From CBDDFS01 sp965227255 (GTDB lineage: Bacteria; Bacteroidota; Bacteroidia; Flavobacteriales_E; Vicingaceae), in assembly GCA_965227255.1 (NCBI GenBank), contig CBDDFS010000004.1, positions 62,001-126,000 on the forward strand: DNA of 64,000 nucleotides. Reading direction: 5' to 3'. The notes beneath the pieces are model-generated. The model did not search any database, had not been told where the DNA came from, and saw only the letters and a program-made list of their open reading frames with translations. The position numbers and the translations under genes were made by a program. Below, piece by piece: positions 43,516 through 52,364 of this stretch. How positions within the stretch are numbered: position 1 is the first letter of the stretch; each line of letters starts with the position of its first letter.

Positions 43516-44458
43516 TTGGATGCGAAACCTGTTGGGAACTCATTCTGAAATTCCTGCTAAAGAGTTTAATTCTCCCGTATTCGTTACTGGATGCATGAGA
43601 AGTGGCACTACAATGCTGGTGAACAAATTATCACAGCACCCTCAGTTATTGAAAATAGGGGGAGAGCTCAATACCATCTGGACAGAAATAGGTGGAGGGC
43701 CGGTTTATCCCAATAACGAATATCGTGGGAAGGAAGATGTAGATCTCAGGTACCTGAGCAATATGACAAGTTACTATGCGCGAAGCATTGAGGATGCGAA
43801 GAGCTTCAAGCGTCATGTTATGAGGTTTGTATACAAAAGAAAGACGGGTGGTGGTAGAGTAAAATATGATTGGGACAAGATCAAGGTTTTGAATAAATCA
43901 CCACATCTGATCAATAAAACAGGCTACCTGAAAGGTATGTATCCCGGTTCGAAGTTAATTCTCATCATCCGGCCAATTCATGAACAAGTGGCAAGTATGA
44001 AGATGCATTATTTAAAATCTGGTCAGGTCCGTGCTTTGCCCGTAAATGAAAAAGAGAGCTGGAGGAATCCCTCTGGCAATAATGCTGAGGATCTGGCAGT
44101 ATTTCCGGGAGATTTTAAAGTTTTACCATTAATGTGGCTTCGTTTGAATGCCATTGCTCTCAGAGACCTATCAAGTTTTGACAAGAGTGAATACCATATT
44201 GTTAAATATGAAGACCTTGCAGGGAATCAAGCTCAGTGCATGAAAGATCTTTTCGAATTTCTGCAATTGGATGCAAGTCATAAAACGGAGGAAGAGAAGA
44301 TCATTAATGAAAGTATAAAGATCTTCAATACATCAACAGAAGGTGATCCTCGAAAGAAATGGGAGAAACACCTGACGGACGAAGAAAAAACAGAACTGGA
44401 AAGTATTCTTTCTGTACGATCCGAGGATTACAATTTCATACAGACTTTCCTGAAATAG
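43502..44458 (+). CDS. Sulfotransferase family protein
   Basis: A 318-residue soluble enzyme. The PAPS-binding 5' phosphosulfate loop is FVTGCMRSGTTML (27-39, Ser34/Gly35/Thr36), and a 3' phosphate-binding region is suggested by GSKLILIIRPIHEQVASMKMHYL. The family transfers sulfate to sugars, lipids or proteins (family knowledge). The overlap with the GT87 gene implies a joint role in making a sulfated surface glycan or lipid; this is inference. The C-terminal KKWEKHLTDEEKTELESIL segment is common in sulfotransferases. No signal peptide, so action is cytoplasmic. Confidence 0.85.
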   Translation: MILSDWMRNLLGTHSEIPAKEFNSPVFVTGCMRSGTTMLVNKLSQHPQLLKIGGELNTIWTEIGGGPVYPNNEYRGKEDVDLRYLSNMTSYYARSIEDAKSFKRHVMRFVYKRKTGGGRVKYDWDKIKVLNKSPHLINKTGYLKGMYPGSKLILIIRPIHEQVASMKMHYLKSGQVRALPVNEKESWRNPSGNNAEDLAVFPGDFKVLPLMWLRLNAIALRDLSSFDKSEYHIVKYEDLAGNQAQCMKDLFEFLQLDASHKTEEEKIINESIKIFNTSTEGDPRKKWEKHLTDEEKTELESILSVRSEDYNFIQTFLK

Positions 44459-44528
44459 AATTTTTACATTGCCGTGAACAATTCGTTTGCTTGATTTTTT
44501 ATATTTAGGCAAACCAAATTCTATTACT

Positions 44529-45113
44529 ATGAAAATGAAAAAATCACTCTCTATTTTCCTTTCGGCCTGTGTATTGTGGGTTATGACCTTCCAAACGAGC
44601 TGTATTGGGTCTTTTAATCTTACCAAAGCATACTGGGACTGGAATCTTGGACTTAACAAATGGTTAGGTGCTGTATTGTTCTTTATAATTGGTGGATTTG
44701 TAACCAGTATTACATTTTTCGTTGATGTTGTTATCCTTAACTTGATCGAGTTCTGGAGCGGAAGCAATCCAATGTCTATGAATGAAGGTGACATGGAACA
44801 GCAAGTTGTTATGGGTGAAGATGGAAATACATATGAAGTTACGGCGACTAAAAACCGTTTCGACATAGTTCAGTTGTCAGGAGAGAATGCCGGCGAAGTT
44901 CAGGCCATGATCTACGATCCTGAAACCAAGTCATGGAATCATGAGATGGGTTGTGAGACGAATAAAGTATTCCAATTCTCAGAAAATGGTGAATTCGTAA
45001 GTCTATATGCCAAAGACGGAAGAGTAGCAACAATTCCAACTGATATTAGCGATAAAGCTCTTGCTGCCCAAATGATCGAAGAGCAGCTTGAAAGCCAAAC
45101 TTGCATGAACTAA
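44529..45113 (+). CDS. DUF3332-family lipoprotein
   Basis: A 194-residue lipoprotein starting at the Met at 44529. Signal peptide 1-25 with lipobox QTSC (Cys at SCIGSF), then LTKAYWDWNLGLNKWLGAVLFFIIGGF and a second hydrophobic stretch ending VVILNLIEFWSGSNP, the DUF3332 signature. The remainder is an acidic beta-rich domain (VVMGEDGNTYEVTATKNRFDIVQLSGE). The family is widespread in Bacteroidota and gammaproteobacteria but without a known role. It starts 70 bases after the sulfotransferase stop and ends at a strong terminator. Confidence 0.85.
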   Translation: MKMKKSLSIFLSACVLWVMTFQTSCIGSFNLTKAYWDWNLGLNKWLGAVLFFIIGGFVTSITFFVDVVILNLIEFWSGSNPMSMNEGDMEQQVVMGEDGNTYEVTATKNRFDIVQLSGENAGEVQAMIYDPETKSWNHEMGCETNKVFQFSENGEFVSLYAKDGRVATIPTDISDKALAAQMIEEQLESQTCMN

Positions 45114-45132
45114 GATATTCTTCTTAGAAAAG

Positions 45133-45163
45133 AAAAAGTCCCGAAAACTTCGGGACTTTTTTT
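45133..45163. terminator. Bidirectional rho-independent terminator
   Basis: AAGTCCCGAA-AAC-TTCGGGACTT-type hairpin (stem of 9-10 bp) with A-run on one side and TTTTTTT on the other, placed between the convergent DUF3332 and CBS genes. Functional in both directions by structure. Confidence 0.9.
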
Positions 45164-45165
45164 AT

Positions 45166-45627
45166 TTACCAGGTTGAACTCTTTAAATCGAGCACAGCCT
45201 TCATAATGTCTTTCTGACTGATCTGTCCAACCAGCTTCCCATCCTGTATAACTGGAAATCTTCTAATGCGGGAATTTAGAAATTGAGAAGCAGCATCAAA
45301 TATGTCCATGTTGCTATCAATCGTCTTTACCTCTCTCGTCATATATTGCTCTACATTACCCTCTGTAAGCGGCAGGTTGTGATACCTACTTTCGGCAATT
45401 TGCTTCAGACAATTTCCTTCAGAAATCATACCACATAGCTCTCCATTATCGTCAATTACAGGAGCTCCGCTAATTTTATTTTTAAGAAGAATGGCTGTAG
45501 CCTCATGCATAGATTGTCCGGGACTGAATGTAATCAGTTTGGTCGCCATGTAATCAGAAACTAGAAAAGGGGAGGAGTCCTTGGTTTCTTCAGCTCTCTT
45601 GCCTTGATAGTTGTTGACAAATTTCAT
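45166..45627 (-). CDS. CBS-domain pair protein
   Basis: A 153-residue protein made of two tandem CBS motifs: VSDYMATKLITFSPGQSMHEATAILLKNKISGAPVIDDNGELCGMISEGNCLKQ-type first half and VEQYMTREVKTIDSNMDIFDAASQFLNSRIRRFPVIQDGKLVGQISQKDIMK-type second. CBS pairs bind adenosine nucleotides and act as energy sensors (family knowledge). It lacks any attached enzyme domain, so it may regulate a separate protein. It is convergent with DUF3332 across a shared terminator. Confidence 0.9.
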   Translation of the reverse strand: MKFVNNYQGKRAEETKDSSPFLVSDYMATKLITFSPGQSMHEATAILLKNKISGAPVIDDNGELCGMISEGNCLKQIAESRYHNLPLTEGNVEQYMTREVKTIDSNMDIFDAASQFLNSRIRRFPVIQDGKLVGQISQKDIMKAVLDLKSSTW

Positions 45628-45693
45628 CGATCAGGATTTTATCTCCTTAAGATACCAATTGCCTGGATAAAAAGCAAGGGAAAAGGGATTCTA

Positions 45694-45724
<31 letters not shown>

Positions 45725-45753
45725 ATTTATTTCAGATATCTGAAATCATCTAT

Positions 45754-45795
45754 ACATCAAACATCAAACATCAAACATCAAGCATCACACATCAT
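45754..45795. repeat. Heptamer array (ACATCAA family) reaching the fhs stop
   Basis: Four exact ACATCAA units (45754-45781) and two degenerate ones (GCATCAC, ACATCAT), ending over the fhs stop codon at 45792-45794. Confidence 0.85.
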
Positions 45796-47477
45796 GACAG
45801 CCCGGTAATCACACCATCATCATCAATATCCATGCCTTCAGCGGCCGGTATTGCTGGTAATCCGGGCATACGCATCATATTTCCTGTAATCGGAATGATA
45901 AAGCCAGCTCCGGCAGCGATCTCGATTTCTCGCACTGTAATAGTGAATCCTTCAGGCCGCCCCACTAACTTTTCATTGTCTGAAAATGACTTTTGGGTTT
46001 TGGCAATACAAACCGGAAGTCCGTCTAGTCCAAGGTCTTTAATCTGCTTCAATTGATTTCTGGCTTTCCCAATGAATTCAACTCGATCAGCACCATATAC
46101 ATTTTTGGCAATGGTTTCTATCTTACTCATAGGTCGACTATTCCAGTTATATAATCTTGTGAAATTGTTATTCTCACCCGAATCAATAACATCAACCACG
46201 GCCTGTGCAAGGTCTGTTGTTCCGTCTCCACCTTTTTCCCATCCTTTCGACAGAACTGCCTGTGCACCGAGTTTTTTGCATCTTTTCTGAATCACCTCAA
46301 CTTCTTCATCGCTGTCGGTCACAAAATGGTTAATGGCAACTACCGGTGTTAACTTATAGAGTTTTGAATTCTCAATATGCTTCTCAAGATTGACAAGTCC
46401 TTTCTTTACTGCCTCAGGATTCGGTGTGTTAATATCGGCAGCTTCCACACCACCATGATGTCTCAGCGCTCTGATCGTTGCAACAATCACCAATGCCTTT
46501 GGTTTCAAACCACTGTAACCACACTTAATATTCAGGAACTTCTCAGCACCCAGATCTGAACCGAAACCGGCTTCGGTTACGACGTAATCGGAAAGAGATA
46601 ATCCCATTTTTGTGGCGATCACAGAATTCGTACCCTGTGCAATATTGGCAAATGGTCCACCATGAATAATGGCAGGATTTCCTTCCAGCGTTTGAACAAG
46701 GTTTGGTTTGATGGCATCTTTCAGCAGGACGGCCATTGGACCTTCTGCATTGATGTCTTTGGCGTATACCGGACTCTTATCGTATTTAAATCCAATCAGT
46801 ATGTTTCCGATCTTCTTTTTAAGGTCTTCTATATCGTTCGAAAGGCACAATATGGCCATGATTTCAGAAGCTGCAGTAATGTTGAAGCCATCTTCACGAG
46901 GCACACCATTGGCCGTTCCTCCCAAACCAATTGTAATTTGACGCAGAGCTCTGTCGTTCATGTCCATCACCCTTTTCCACAAAATGGTTCTTGGATCAAT
47001 ACCAATATTTCTTGTTTTGCTTTGAATGTTATTGTCTATCAGAGCAGCCAGTAAGTTATTGGCCTTTTCAATAGCAGAGAAGTCACCCGTAAAATGCAGG
47101 TTAATATCTTCCATAGGCACTACCTGACTGTAACCGCCTCCTGCAGCACCTCCCTTAATTCCGAATACAGGTCCCAAACTTGGTTCCCTTAATACAACTG
47201 TCGCCTGCTTACCGATCTTGTTCAGACCTTCGGTCAGACCTATGGAAACCGTAGTTTTTCCCTCTCCGGCGGGAGTAGGAGTCATGGCCGTTACAAGAAT
47301 CAGGTTATTCTTTTTTATCTTTTTTTCGTCGATCAGGTTTAAAGGCATTTTGGCTTTGTACTTACCATAATGCTCAAGTTTGTCTTCACCGACTCCCAGC
47401 TTCTCAGCTATTTCATTGATATGTTTCAGTTTTGCCGCCTGGGCAATCTTAAGGTCTATGTTGACTTTCTGTGCCAT
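45792..47477 (-). CDS. fhs: Formate-tetrahydrofolate ligase
   Basis: Makes 10-formyl-THF from formate, THF and ATP, linking formate to one-carbon metabolism. The P-loop TPTPAGEGKTT (66-76) is present, as are REPSLGPVFGIKGGAAGGGYSQVVPMEDINLHFTGD, PANIAQGTNS and NLDLGAEKFLNIKC-type segments; the C-terminal TGNMMRMPGLPAIPAAEGMDIDDDG is the closing signature. Length 561 is normal. With the formate dehydrogenase genes at 23-27 kb it gives two uses of formate in this window, though no physical link exists. It appears to be transcribed alone. Confidence 0.97.
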   Translation of the reverse strand: MAQKVNIDLKIAQAAKLKHINEIAEKLGVGEDKLEHYGKYKAKMPLNLIDEKKIKKNNLILVTAMTPTPAGEGKTTVSIGLTEGLNKIGKQATVVLREPSLGPVFGIKGGAAGGGYSQVVPMEDINLHFTGDFSAIEKANNLLAALIDNNIQSKTRNIGIDPRTILWKRVMDMNDRALRQITIGLGGTANGVPREDGFNITAASEIMAILCLSNDIEDLKKKIGNILIGFKYDKSPVYAKDINAEGPMAVLLKDAIKPNLVQTLEGNPAIIHGGPFANIAQGTNSVIATKMGLSLSDYVVTEAGFGSDLGAEKFLNIKCGYSGLKPKALVIVATIRALRHHGGVEAADINTPNPEAVKKGLVNLEKHIENSKLYKLTPVVAINHFVTDSDEEVEVIQKRCKKLGAQAVLSKGWEKGGDGTTDLAQAVVDVIDSGENNNFTRLYNWNSRPMSKIETIAKNVYGADRVEFIGKARNQLKQIKDLGLDGLPVCIAKTQKSFSDNEKLVGRPEGFTITVREIEIAAGAGFIIPITGNMMRMPGLPAIPAAEGMDIDDDGVITGLS

Positions 47478-47540
47478 GAAATAAGTTTTAACAGTGGCCG
47501 AATATAGTAAAAATGGATGTTGTGAAATCTAAATAATTGG

Positions 47541-48329
47541 CTAGTCTGTGAAGTGCAACTGAACCTTATCCAGCATCATTTTGTGGATCAGTTTGTTGCT
47601 GGCAAGCATTTGTTTCCCAAAAAGATGGTTTTGTCCTCCTTTGAAGTCACTGAGCATACCTCCGGCTTCTTCTATAATGATGCAGCCCGCTGCAACATCC
47701 CAGGGATGCAGACTATATTCAAAAAAAGCATCAAATCTGCCGCATGCCACATAAGCCATATCTAATGCCGCAGTTCCAATTCTTCGGATTCCCCTTGTCT
47801 GATTCATTAGATCTTTCAATAATGCCAGGTATTGGTCATTATAATCGTAATCATAGTAGGGAAAACCTGTGGCGAGTAAAGAATCATCCAGGTTTCCTGT
47901 CGGACTCACAGAGATTCTTTTCCCATTGAGAAAGGATCCATGCCCTTTGGCTCCCTCAAAGTATTCACCCGAATTGAATTCGAGGATGCCTCCAAGAATA
48001 ATCTCTTTGCCTTCCAATAAGGCAATACTGCAGCAATAGGCCGGAATACCATGAATGAAGTTTGTGGTGCCGTCTAGTGGATCGATGATCCAGTTGAAGT
48101 CGCTTCCTCTTTTGTCTGAAGTTCCTTCCTCGGCAATGAAACCGGCTTCCGGAAGCAAAGTTGAAAGCTCATCTACAAAATATTTTTCGAGGTTTTTATC
48201 GATTTCGGTAACGAGACTGTTTTTGGATTTGACTTCGATATCCTCGAATCCTTCATTGTTCAGAGGAATAAGTTCTCTTGAATTCAGAATAATTTTTTTG
48301 AGCGAAGTGGAGAGTGAGGTCAATTCCAT
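47541..48329 (-). CDS. Inositol-phosphatase family protein
   Basis: A 262-residue lithium-sensitive phosphatase family member. Metal ligands: Glu67/Glu68 in IAEEGTS, Asp83, Leu85 and Asp86 in IIDPLDGTTNF, and the distal Asp in LHPWDVAAGC. The C-terminal segment ends VQLHFTD. Substrates in bacteria include inositol 1-phosphate, 3'-phosphoadenosine 5'-phosphate (PAP) and fructose-bisphosphate. A PAP role would go with the sulfotransferase at 43.5 kb, but the sequence alone does not decide between SuhB and CysQ types. Divergent from rsmG. Confidence 0.9.
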   Translation of the reverse strand: MELTSLSTSLKKIILNSRELIPLNNEGFEDIEVKSKNSLVTEIDKNLEKYFVDELSTLLPEAGFIAEEGTSDKRGSDFNWIIDPLDGTTNFIHGIPAYCCSIALLEGKEIILGGILEFNSGEYFEGAKGHGSFLNGKRISVSPTGNLDDSLLATGFPYYDYDYNDQYLALLKDLMNQTRGIRRIGTAALDMAYVACGRFDAFFEYSLHPWDVAAGCIIIEEAGGMLSDFKGGQNHLFGKQMLASNKLIHKMMLDKVQLHFTD

Positions 48330-48374
48330 TTTTTTATTGAGCTTTATCCGCGATATTAATTAAACGAAAGGGAC

Positions 48375-49007
48375 TTGTCTGACATATATCAAAAATATTT
48401 TCCAGAAATGAAAGAGGAATGTCATGAGAAATTGAAAATGATGAAGGACCTCTATATTGAGTGGAACGACAAGATCAATGTAATATCGAGGAAGGATATC
48501 GATCAATTTGAGATAAACCATGCCTTACATTCATTATCAATTGCAAAAGTCTTCTCTTTCAAAGCAGGCACAGAAATTCTGGATTTTGGTACGGGAGGCG
48601 GCTTTCCCGGCATCCCTCTGGCCATATTTTATCCTGAGGTCAGATTCACACTTGTGGATAGCATAGGAAAGAAAATGAAAGTGGTTGAGGCCATTTCGAA
48701 AGAATTGAATCTGGATAATGTGGAAGTTGTCAATGACCGAGTGGAGAATATTCACCGGAAATTTGATTTCATTACCTGCAGAGCCGTTGGTAGAATAGGT
48801 AAGATCATGCCCTGGGTTAGAAACTATGTAAAAGCTGAATCAAATAACTCAAAACCCAATGGGTTCATCTTCTTGAAAGGTGGTGATCTGGATGAAGAAT
48901 TGAAAGAGACCAAGCTGAATTATCAGAGAATAAAGATCGCCAACCTTTATGACGAAGATTTTTTCGAGACCAAGGAGATCATTTATTTATCAAAGTATAT
49001 CAAGTGA
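48375..49007 (+). CDS. rsmG: 16S rRNA (guanine-527-N7)-methyltransferase
   Basis: Methylates N7 of G527 in 16S rRNA; its loss gives low-level streptomycin resistance in several bacteria. Signature: YIEWNDKINVISRKDIDQFEINHALHSLSI-type N-terminal helix, SAM loop LDFGTGGGFPGIPLAI (69-84), TLVDSIGKKMKV, and ITCRAVGRIGKIMPW. Start is TTG at 48375, chosen because it keeps the family N-terminus YQKYFPEM; no ATG is available. Length 210 is normal. Divergent from the phosphatase gene. Confidence 0.95.
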   Translation: MSDIYQKYFPEMKEECHEKLKMMKDLYIEWNDKINVISRKDIDQFEINHALHSLSIAKVFSFKAGTEILDFGTGGGFPGIPLAIFYPEVRFTLVDSIGKKMKVVEAISKELNLDNVEVVNDRVENIHRKFDFITCRAVGRIGKIMPWVRNYVKAESNNSKPNGFIFLKGGDLDEELKETKLNYQRIKIANLYDEDFFETKEIIYLSKYIK

Positions 49008-49037
49008 AGGATAAATCCGTGCGAAATTGACACGACT

Positions 49038-49472
49038 CTAAAGATCGACGAGACTTTTCCCTTCTTTTTGGTATATATCCGTGACAGGGGCCAGGATATA
49101 AAAATGGACTCTTGACTCCTTGAGTTTCTTGTGTTTTAAAGCCATTTTATCGTTGTAAAGTTCGGGGACTTTAAATTCCTCAATTTGTTTAAAGTCTATA
49201 AATATTAAACAGGCATGTCTCCATTTGGCATTCCTTTTCATCCATCGAATTTGTCTTTTACTTAATTCTGAAATGGAATTGCCAATATTTTTCTTTTTAA
49301 AATGCCCTGTAAGGACAACCACAAACCCATCAGGTAAACTATCACCGGTTATGATGTCCATGTCTTGCTTCTTACAATAATCGAAATGTACTCTCTGAAC
49401 CTGGGCTGAAGAAAAATCCGGCTTGAGCAGGAGCGTCAGAGACAGAAGACATATGTATTTGATCACTTGCAT
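49038..49472 (-). CDS. Small secreted protein of unknown function
   Basis: A 144-residue exported protein: signal peptide 1-23 (cleavage near SSAQ-V), then a basic alpha/beta domain (VHFDYCKKQDMDIITGDSLPDGFVVVLTGHF, then WRHACLIFIDFKQIEEFKVP and RVHFYILAPVTDIYQK). Two cysteines may pair. I do not recognise the family; a DUF4174-like fold was considered but not established. It is monocistronic, between rsmG and the DUF2911 gene. Confidence 0.65.
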   Translation of the reverse strand: MQVIKYICLLSLTLLLKPDFSSAQVQRVHFDYCKKQDMDIITGDSLPDGFVVVLTGHFKKKNIGNSISELSKRQIRWMKRNAKWRHACLIFIDFKQIEEFKVPELYNDKMALKHKKLKESRVHFYILAPVTDIYQKEGKSLVDL

Positions 49473-49591
49473 CTTAACTATATAACAGTTTATTAATGAA
49501 TAGGTTTTAGAAGTGTAAAAGATCAGAATAAGCAGATCAATAAAATGGGCTTAAACAATTAAATCGTTTATTTGTCTTTCTATCAAAATCA

Positions 49592-50446
49592 ATGAAAATG
49601 AAGTTATCTACGAAAAGTTTTACGCTGGGCCTAGCTGTCCTTCTAAGTACATCAATTTTTGCGCAGGACCTACCTAAACCGAGTCCTACTGCCACAACCA
49701 CAGAAAGAGTTGGATTAACCGATGTTGAAATTGTGTACTCTCGCCCTGGTGTGAAAGACAGGAAAATCTTTGGAGATTTAGTGCCTTACGGAGAAATGTG
49801 GAGAACCGGAGCCAATAAAGCTACGGCAATTACTTTTTCAACGGATGTGAAAATAAATGGAAACGATCTTGGAGCCGGTACCTATGCTATATTCACTGTG
49901 CCTGGGGAAAGTGAGTGGGAAATCATTTTCAATAACAATACTGAACAGTGGGGAACCTATGCGCACAAAGACGAAGAGGATGTGCTGAAAGTAAAAGTGG
50001 CGTCAAAGAAGGCTGAATTCAGAGAAAGCATGTTAATGTTTGTTGATGATATTCGTGATGAAAGCGCCAGTATCAACCTTCACTGGGAGAACACGCTGGT
50101 TTCCATTCCTTTTAGTGTAGAAGTGAAAGATGTTGCCAAGATGAATATTGATGCAGCCATCAAAGAAGCAGAAGGAAGATACAGCACGTATAATTCGTCG
50201 GCAAGGTATTATCTCGACAATAATATGGACGCTGCCAAAGCTTTGGAATGGGCTCAGAAGTCGGTTGATATGCAGAAAAAATACTGGAACCTAACCACAT
50301 TAAGTCGCGCCCAAGCCGCAAATGGTGATTACAAGACAGCAATTAAAACTTCTGAGGAAGCCGAAAAACTTGCGACTGAAGCAAACAGCAAGGGTTATAT
50401 CAAACAAAACGTTGATAATAGAGCAGCCTGGGAGAAGATGAAGTGA
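49592..50446 (+). CDS. DUF2911 secreted protein
   Basis: A 284-residue exported protein. Signal peptide 1-24 (cleavage before QDLPK), then the DUF2911 core: VEIVYSRPGVKDRKIFGDLVPYGEMWRTGANKATAITFS, DVKINGNDLGAGTYAIFTVPGESEWEIIFNN and a C-terminal helical region with TPR-like pairs (AKALEWAQKSVDMQKKYWNLTTLSRAQAANGDYKTAIK). Common in Bacteroidota with unknown function. Monocistronic; a 7-bp array follows its stop. Confidence 0.9.
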   Translation: MKMKLSTKSFTLGLAVLLSTSIFAQDLPKPSPTATTTERVGLTDVEIVYSRPGVKDRKIFGDLVPYGEMWRTGANKATAITFSTDVKINGNDLGAGTYAIFTVPGESEWEIIFNNNTEQWGTYAHKDEEDVLKVKVASKKAEFRESMLMFVDDIRDESASINLHWENTLVSIPFSVEVKDVAKMNIDAAIKEAEGRYSTYNSSARYYLDNNMDAAKALEWAQKSVDMQKKYWNLTTLSRAQAANGDYKTAIKTSEEAEKLATEANSKGYIKQNVDNRAAWEKMK

Positions 50447-50456
50447 CATCAATTCT

Positions 50457-50498
50457 GATATATGATAGATGATATCTGATAAATGATATCTGATAGAT
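50457..50498. repeat. Heptamer array (GATATCT/GATAGAT family)
   Basis: Six adjacent 7-bp units: GATATAT, GATAGAT, GATATCT, GATAAAT, GATATCT, GATAGAT, about 10 bases after the DUF2911 stop. Two 14-bp higher-order copies are visible. Confidence 0.8.
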
Positions 50499-50551
50499 TT
50501 AAGATTTACAAGTTGGTGGATTTTCGATTTCAGACAATTGACCGGCGGCGG

Positions 50552-52237
50552 TCATTCTTTTAGTTCATCACTCGTTCTCATCACAAAATGTAATAGCCAT
50601 GCCAGGGTAATTACTCCAAGACAGGCTATTAGATTATACCACAAATAGGCAATTTCATCTCTTTTGAAGAAATAGAGTAAGAGTATGCTGCATTGAATGC
50701 TTAGTGCTGCAATAAAGATGGACTTTGAGTCAATTATCTTATTGAAAAGTCCAACCATAAAAACACCCAGTATGGTTCCATAGAACAATGAACCAAGAAT
50801 GTTGACCGCTTCGATCAGATTCTCTGCAAGGTGTGCAAAAAGAGCGAAAAGAATAGCAAATACTCCCCAGAGAAGGGTGAAGGCCTTCGACATCAATAGA
50901 GCTCTTTTGGGTCTGATTTCTTCTTTGCTCAAACGCTGATAATAGTCTATCGTGGTTGTAGCCGCCAGTGCATTTATTTCGCCAGCTGTGGATGACATGG
51001 CCGCAGAAATTATCACACATAGTAATAAGCCAATGATGCCATGTGGCAAATAATTGAGGATGAAGTAAAGAAATACATAGTCGGACTCCCTTGCACTAGC
51101 ACCGTCTTCCAGTACTTCTTTCGATAATTCTTCCAGATGAGTTCTCTGTTCTTTTTGCTTTCCATCAATGTGTTGTGCCTTGTACAGCGCTTTCAGATCG
51201 TCATTTTTAAGATAATCTGTATAGTATGCCATTTTTTCGTCCTTTAATCTCTTATGCTCTTCTTCAAGTTTTTGTATCTCACTGGCTTTGCTTTTGCTCA
51301 ATTCCCCATAGGCAGTCTGATTGTACATGAGCGGACTATCATTGAATTCAAAAAAGAGAAATACCAATACTCCGGTCAAAAGAATGAAGAACTGCATTGG
51401 TATTTTGAACAAGGCATTGAACATCAGTCCGAGTCGACTTTCACGAATTCCCTTTCCTGAAAGATACCGCTGAACCTGAGATTGATCGGTGCCGAAATAG
51501 GAGAGAGCCAGAAAAAACCCACCTGTGATTCCAGTCCAAAATGTGTAGCGTTCAGATGTATCAAATGAAAAACTCACTACTTCCATCTTTCCCATTTTTC
51601 CCGCAAGCAGAAGATTCTGATCAAAAGAAAAGTTCCTCGTAAGGAGATAAATCAGATATATAAATACACCTGCCATTCCAAGTAAAATGATGGACATTTG
51701 CCATTTCTGCGTAACACTTACGGCCCGGGTTCCACCACTGACCGTGTATATGATAACAAGAATTCCAACGGCAAGAATGGTCTGATTCAAGTCCCAGCCT
51801 AAGGCCGTATGCAGAATGATAGCGGGAGCATAAATTGTGATTCCAGCTGCAAGGCCTCTTTGTAACAGGAATAGAAATGAAGTGAATAATCGCATTCTCA
51901 GATCAAATCGATGTTCGAGATACTCATAAGCTGTGTAAACCTTGAGTTTGTAATAAATCGGAATGAAAAATGCCGATACAACGATAAGTGCAAGAGGCAG
52001 GCCAAAATAATTCTGAACAAAGGCCATTCCCTTGTCGAAAGCGAGTCCGGGTGTACTGATAAAAGTGATGGCACTGGCCTGAGTAGCCATGACGGAAAGT
52101 CCGATCGTAAACCACGACATACCTTTACCACCTTTGATGTAGTCGTCGAGTGAAGAGACATTCCTGGTTTTGTAAGTGCCATAAAGCACAATGAATGCCA
52201 GGGTAAGCACAAGAACGATCCAGTCGATGTGATTCAT
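50552..52237 (-). CDS. Sodium:solute symporter (SSS family)
   Basis: A 561-residue inner-membrane transporter with 13-15 spans. Signature of the SSS fold: TRNVSSLDDYIKGGKGMSWFTIGLSVMATQASAITFISTPG, FGTDQSQVQRYLSGKGIRESRLGL and AAMSSTAGEINALAATTTIDYYQ. A long, highly charged cytoplasmic or periplasmic loop (about 315-390, KSKASEIQKLEEEHKRLKDEK) sits in the middle, larger than usual. Substrate cannot be given; SSS members carry sugars, amino acids or organic acids. Its ATG overlaps the stop of a 30-residue ORF (ATGA). Confidence 0.92.
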   Translation of the reverse strand: MNHIDWIVLVLTLAFIVLYGTYKTRNVSSLDDYIKGGKGMSWFTIGLSVMATQASAITFISTPGLAFDKGMAFVQNYFGLPLALIVVSAFFIPIYYKLKVYTAYEYLEHRFDLRMRLFTSFLFLLQRGLAAGITIYAPAIILHTALGWDLNQTILAVGILVIIYTVSGGTRAVSVTQKWQMSIILLGMAGVFIYLIYLLTRNFSFDQNLLLAGKMGKMEVVSFSFDTSERYTFWTGITGGFFLALSYFGTDQSQVQRYLSGKGIRESRLGLMFNALFKIPMQFFILLTGVLVFLFFEFNDSPLMYNQTAYGELSKSKASEIQKLEEEHKRLKDEKMAYYTDYLKNDDLKALYKAQHIDGKQKEQRTHLEELSKEVLEDGASARESDYVFLYFILNYLPHGIIGLLLCVIISAAMSSTAGEINALAATTTIDYYQRLSKEEIRPKRALLMSKAFTLLWGVFAILFALFAHLAENLIEAVNILGSLFYGTILGVFMVGLFNKIIDSKSIFIAALSIQCSILLLYFFKRDEIAYLWYNLIACLGVITLAWLLHFVMRTSDELKE

Positions 52238-52326
52238 GTATAACGCAGGCTAATCAGGTAAAACAGAACGACCAGAAATATAAAAAACAGAAATACCAAC
52301 AGATATGCTTTTGTCCACTTTGTCAT
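52234..52326 (-). CDS. 30-residue single-span peptide coupled to the symporter
   Basis: ATG at 52326, TGA at 52234-52236, in a 4-base ATGA overlap with the SSS symporter start. Sequence: a short basic start (MTKWTKAY), one hydrophobic span (LLVFLFFIFLVVLFYLIS) and LRYT. Its position and overlap suggest a small partner subunit or a leader for coupled translation. I do not know the family. The RBS upstream is weak. Confidence 0.6.
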   Translation of the reverse strand: MTKWTKAYLLVFLFFIFLVVLFYLISLRYT

Positions 52327-52364
52327 AACTCATTCAAGAGGACGTTAAAATAAGCAAATGAAGA

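Noticed and set aside
44333..44866. 177-codon minus-strand ORF across the sulfotransferase/DUF3332 junction
   Set aside because: Overlaps two well supported plus-strand genes and has a low-complexity hydrophobic product without a start signal.
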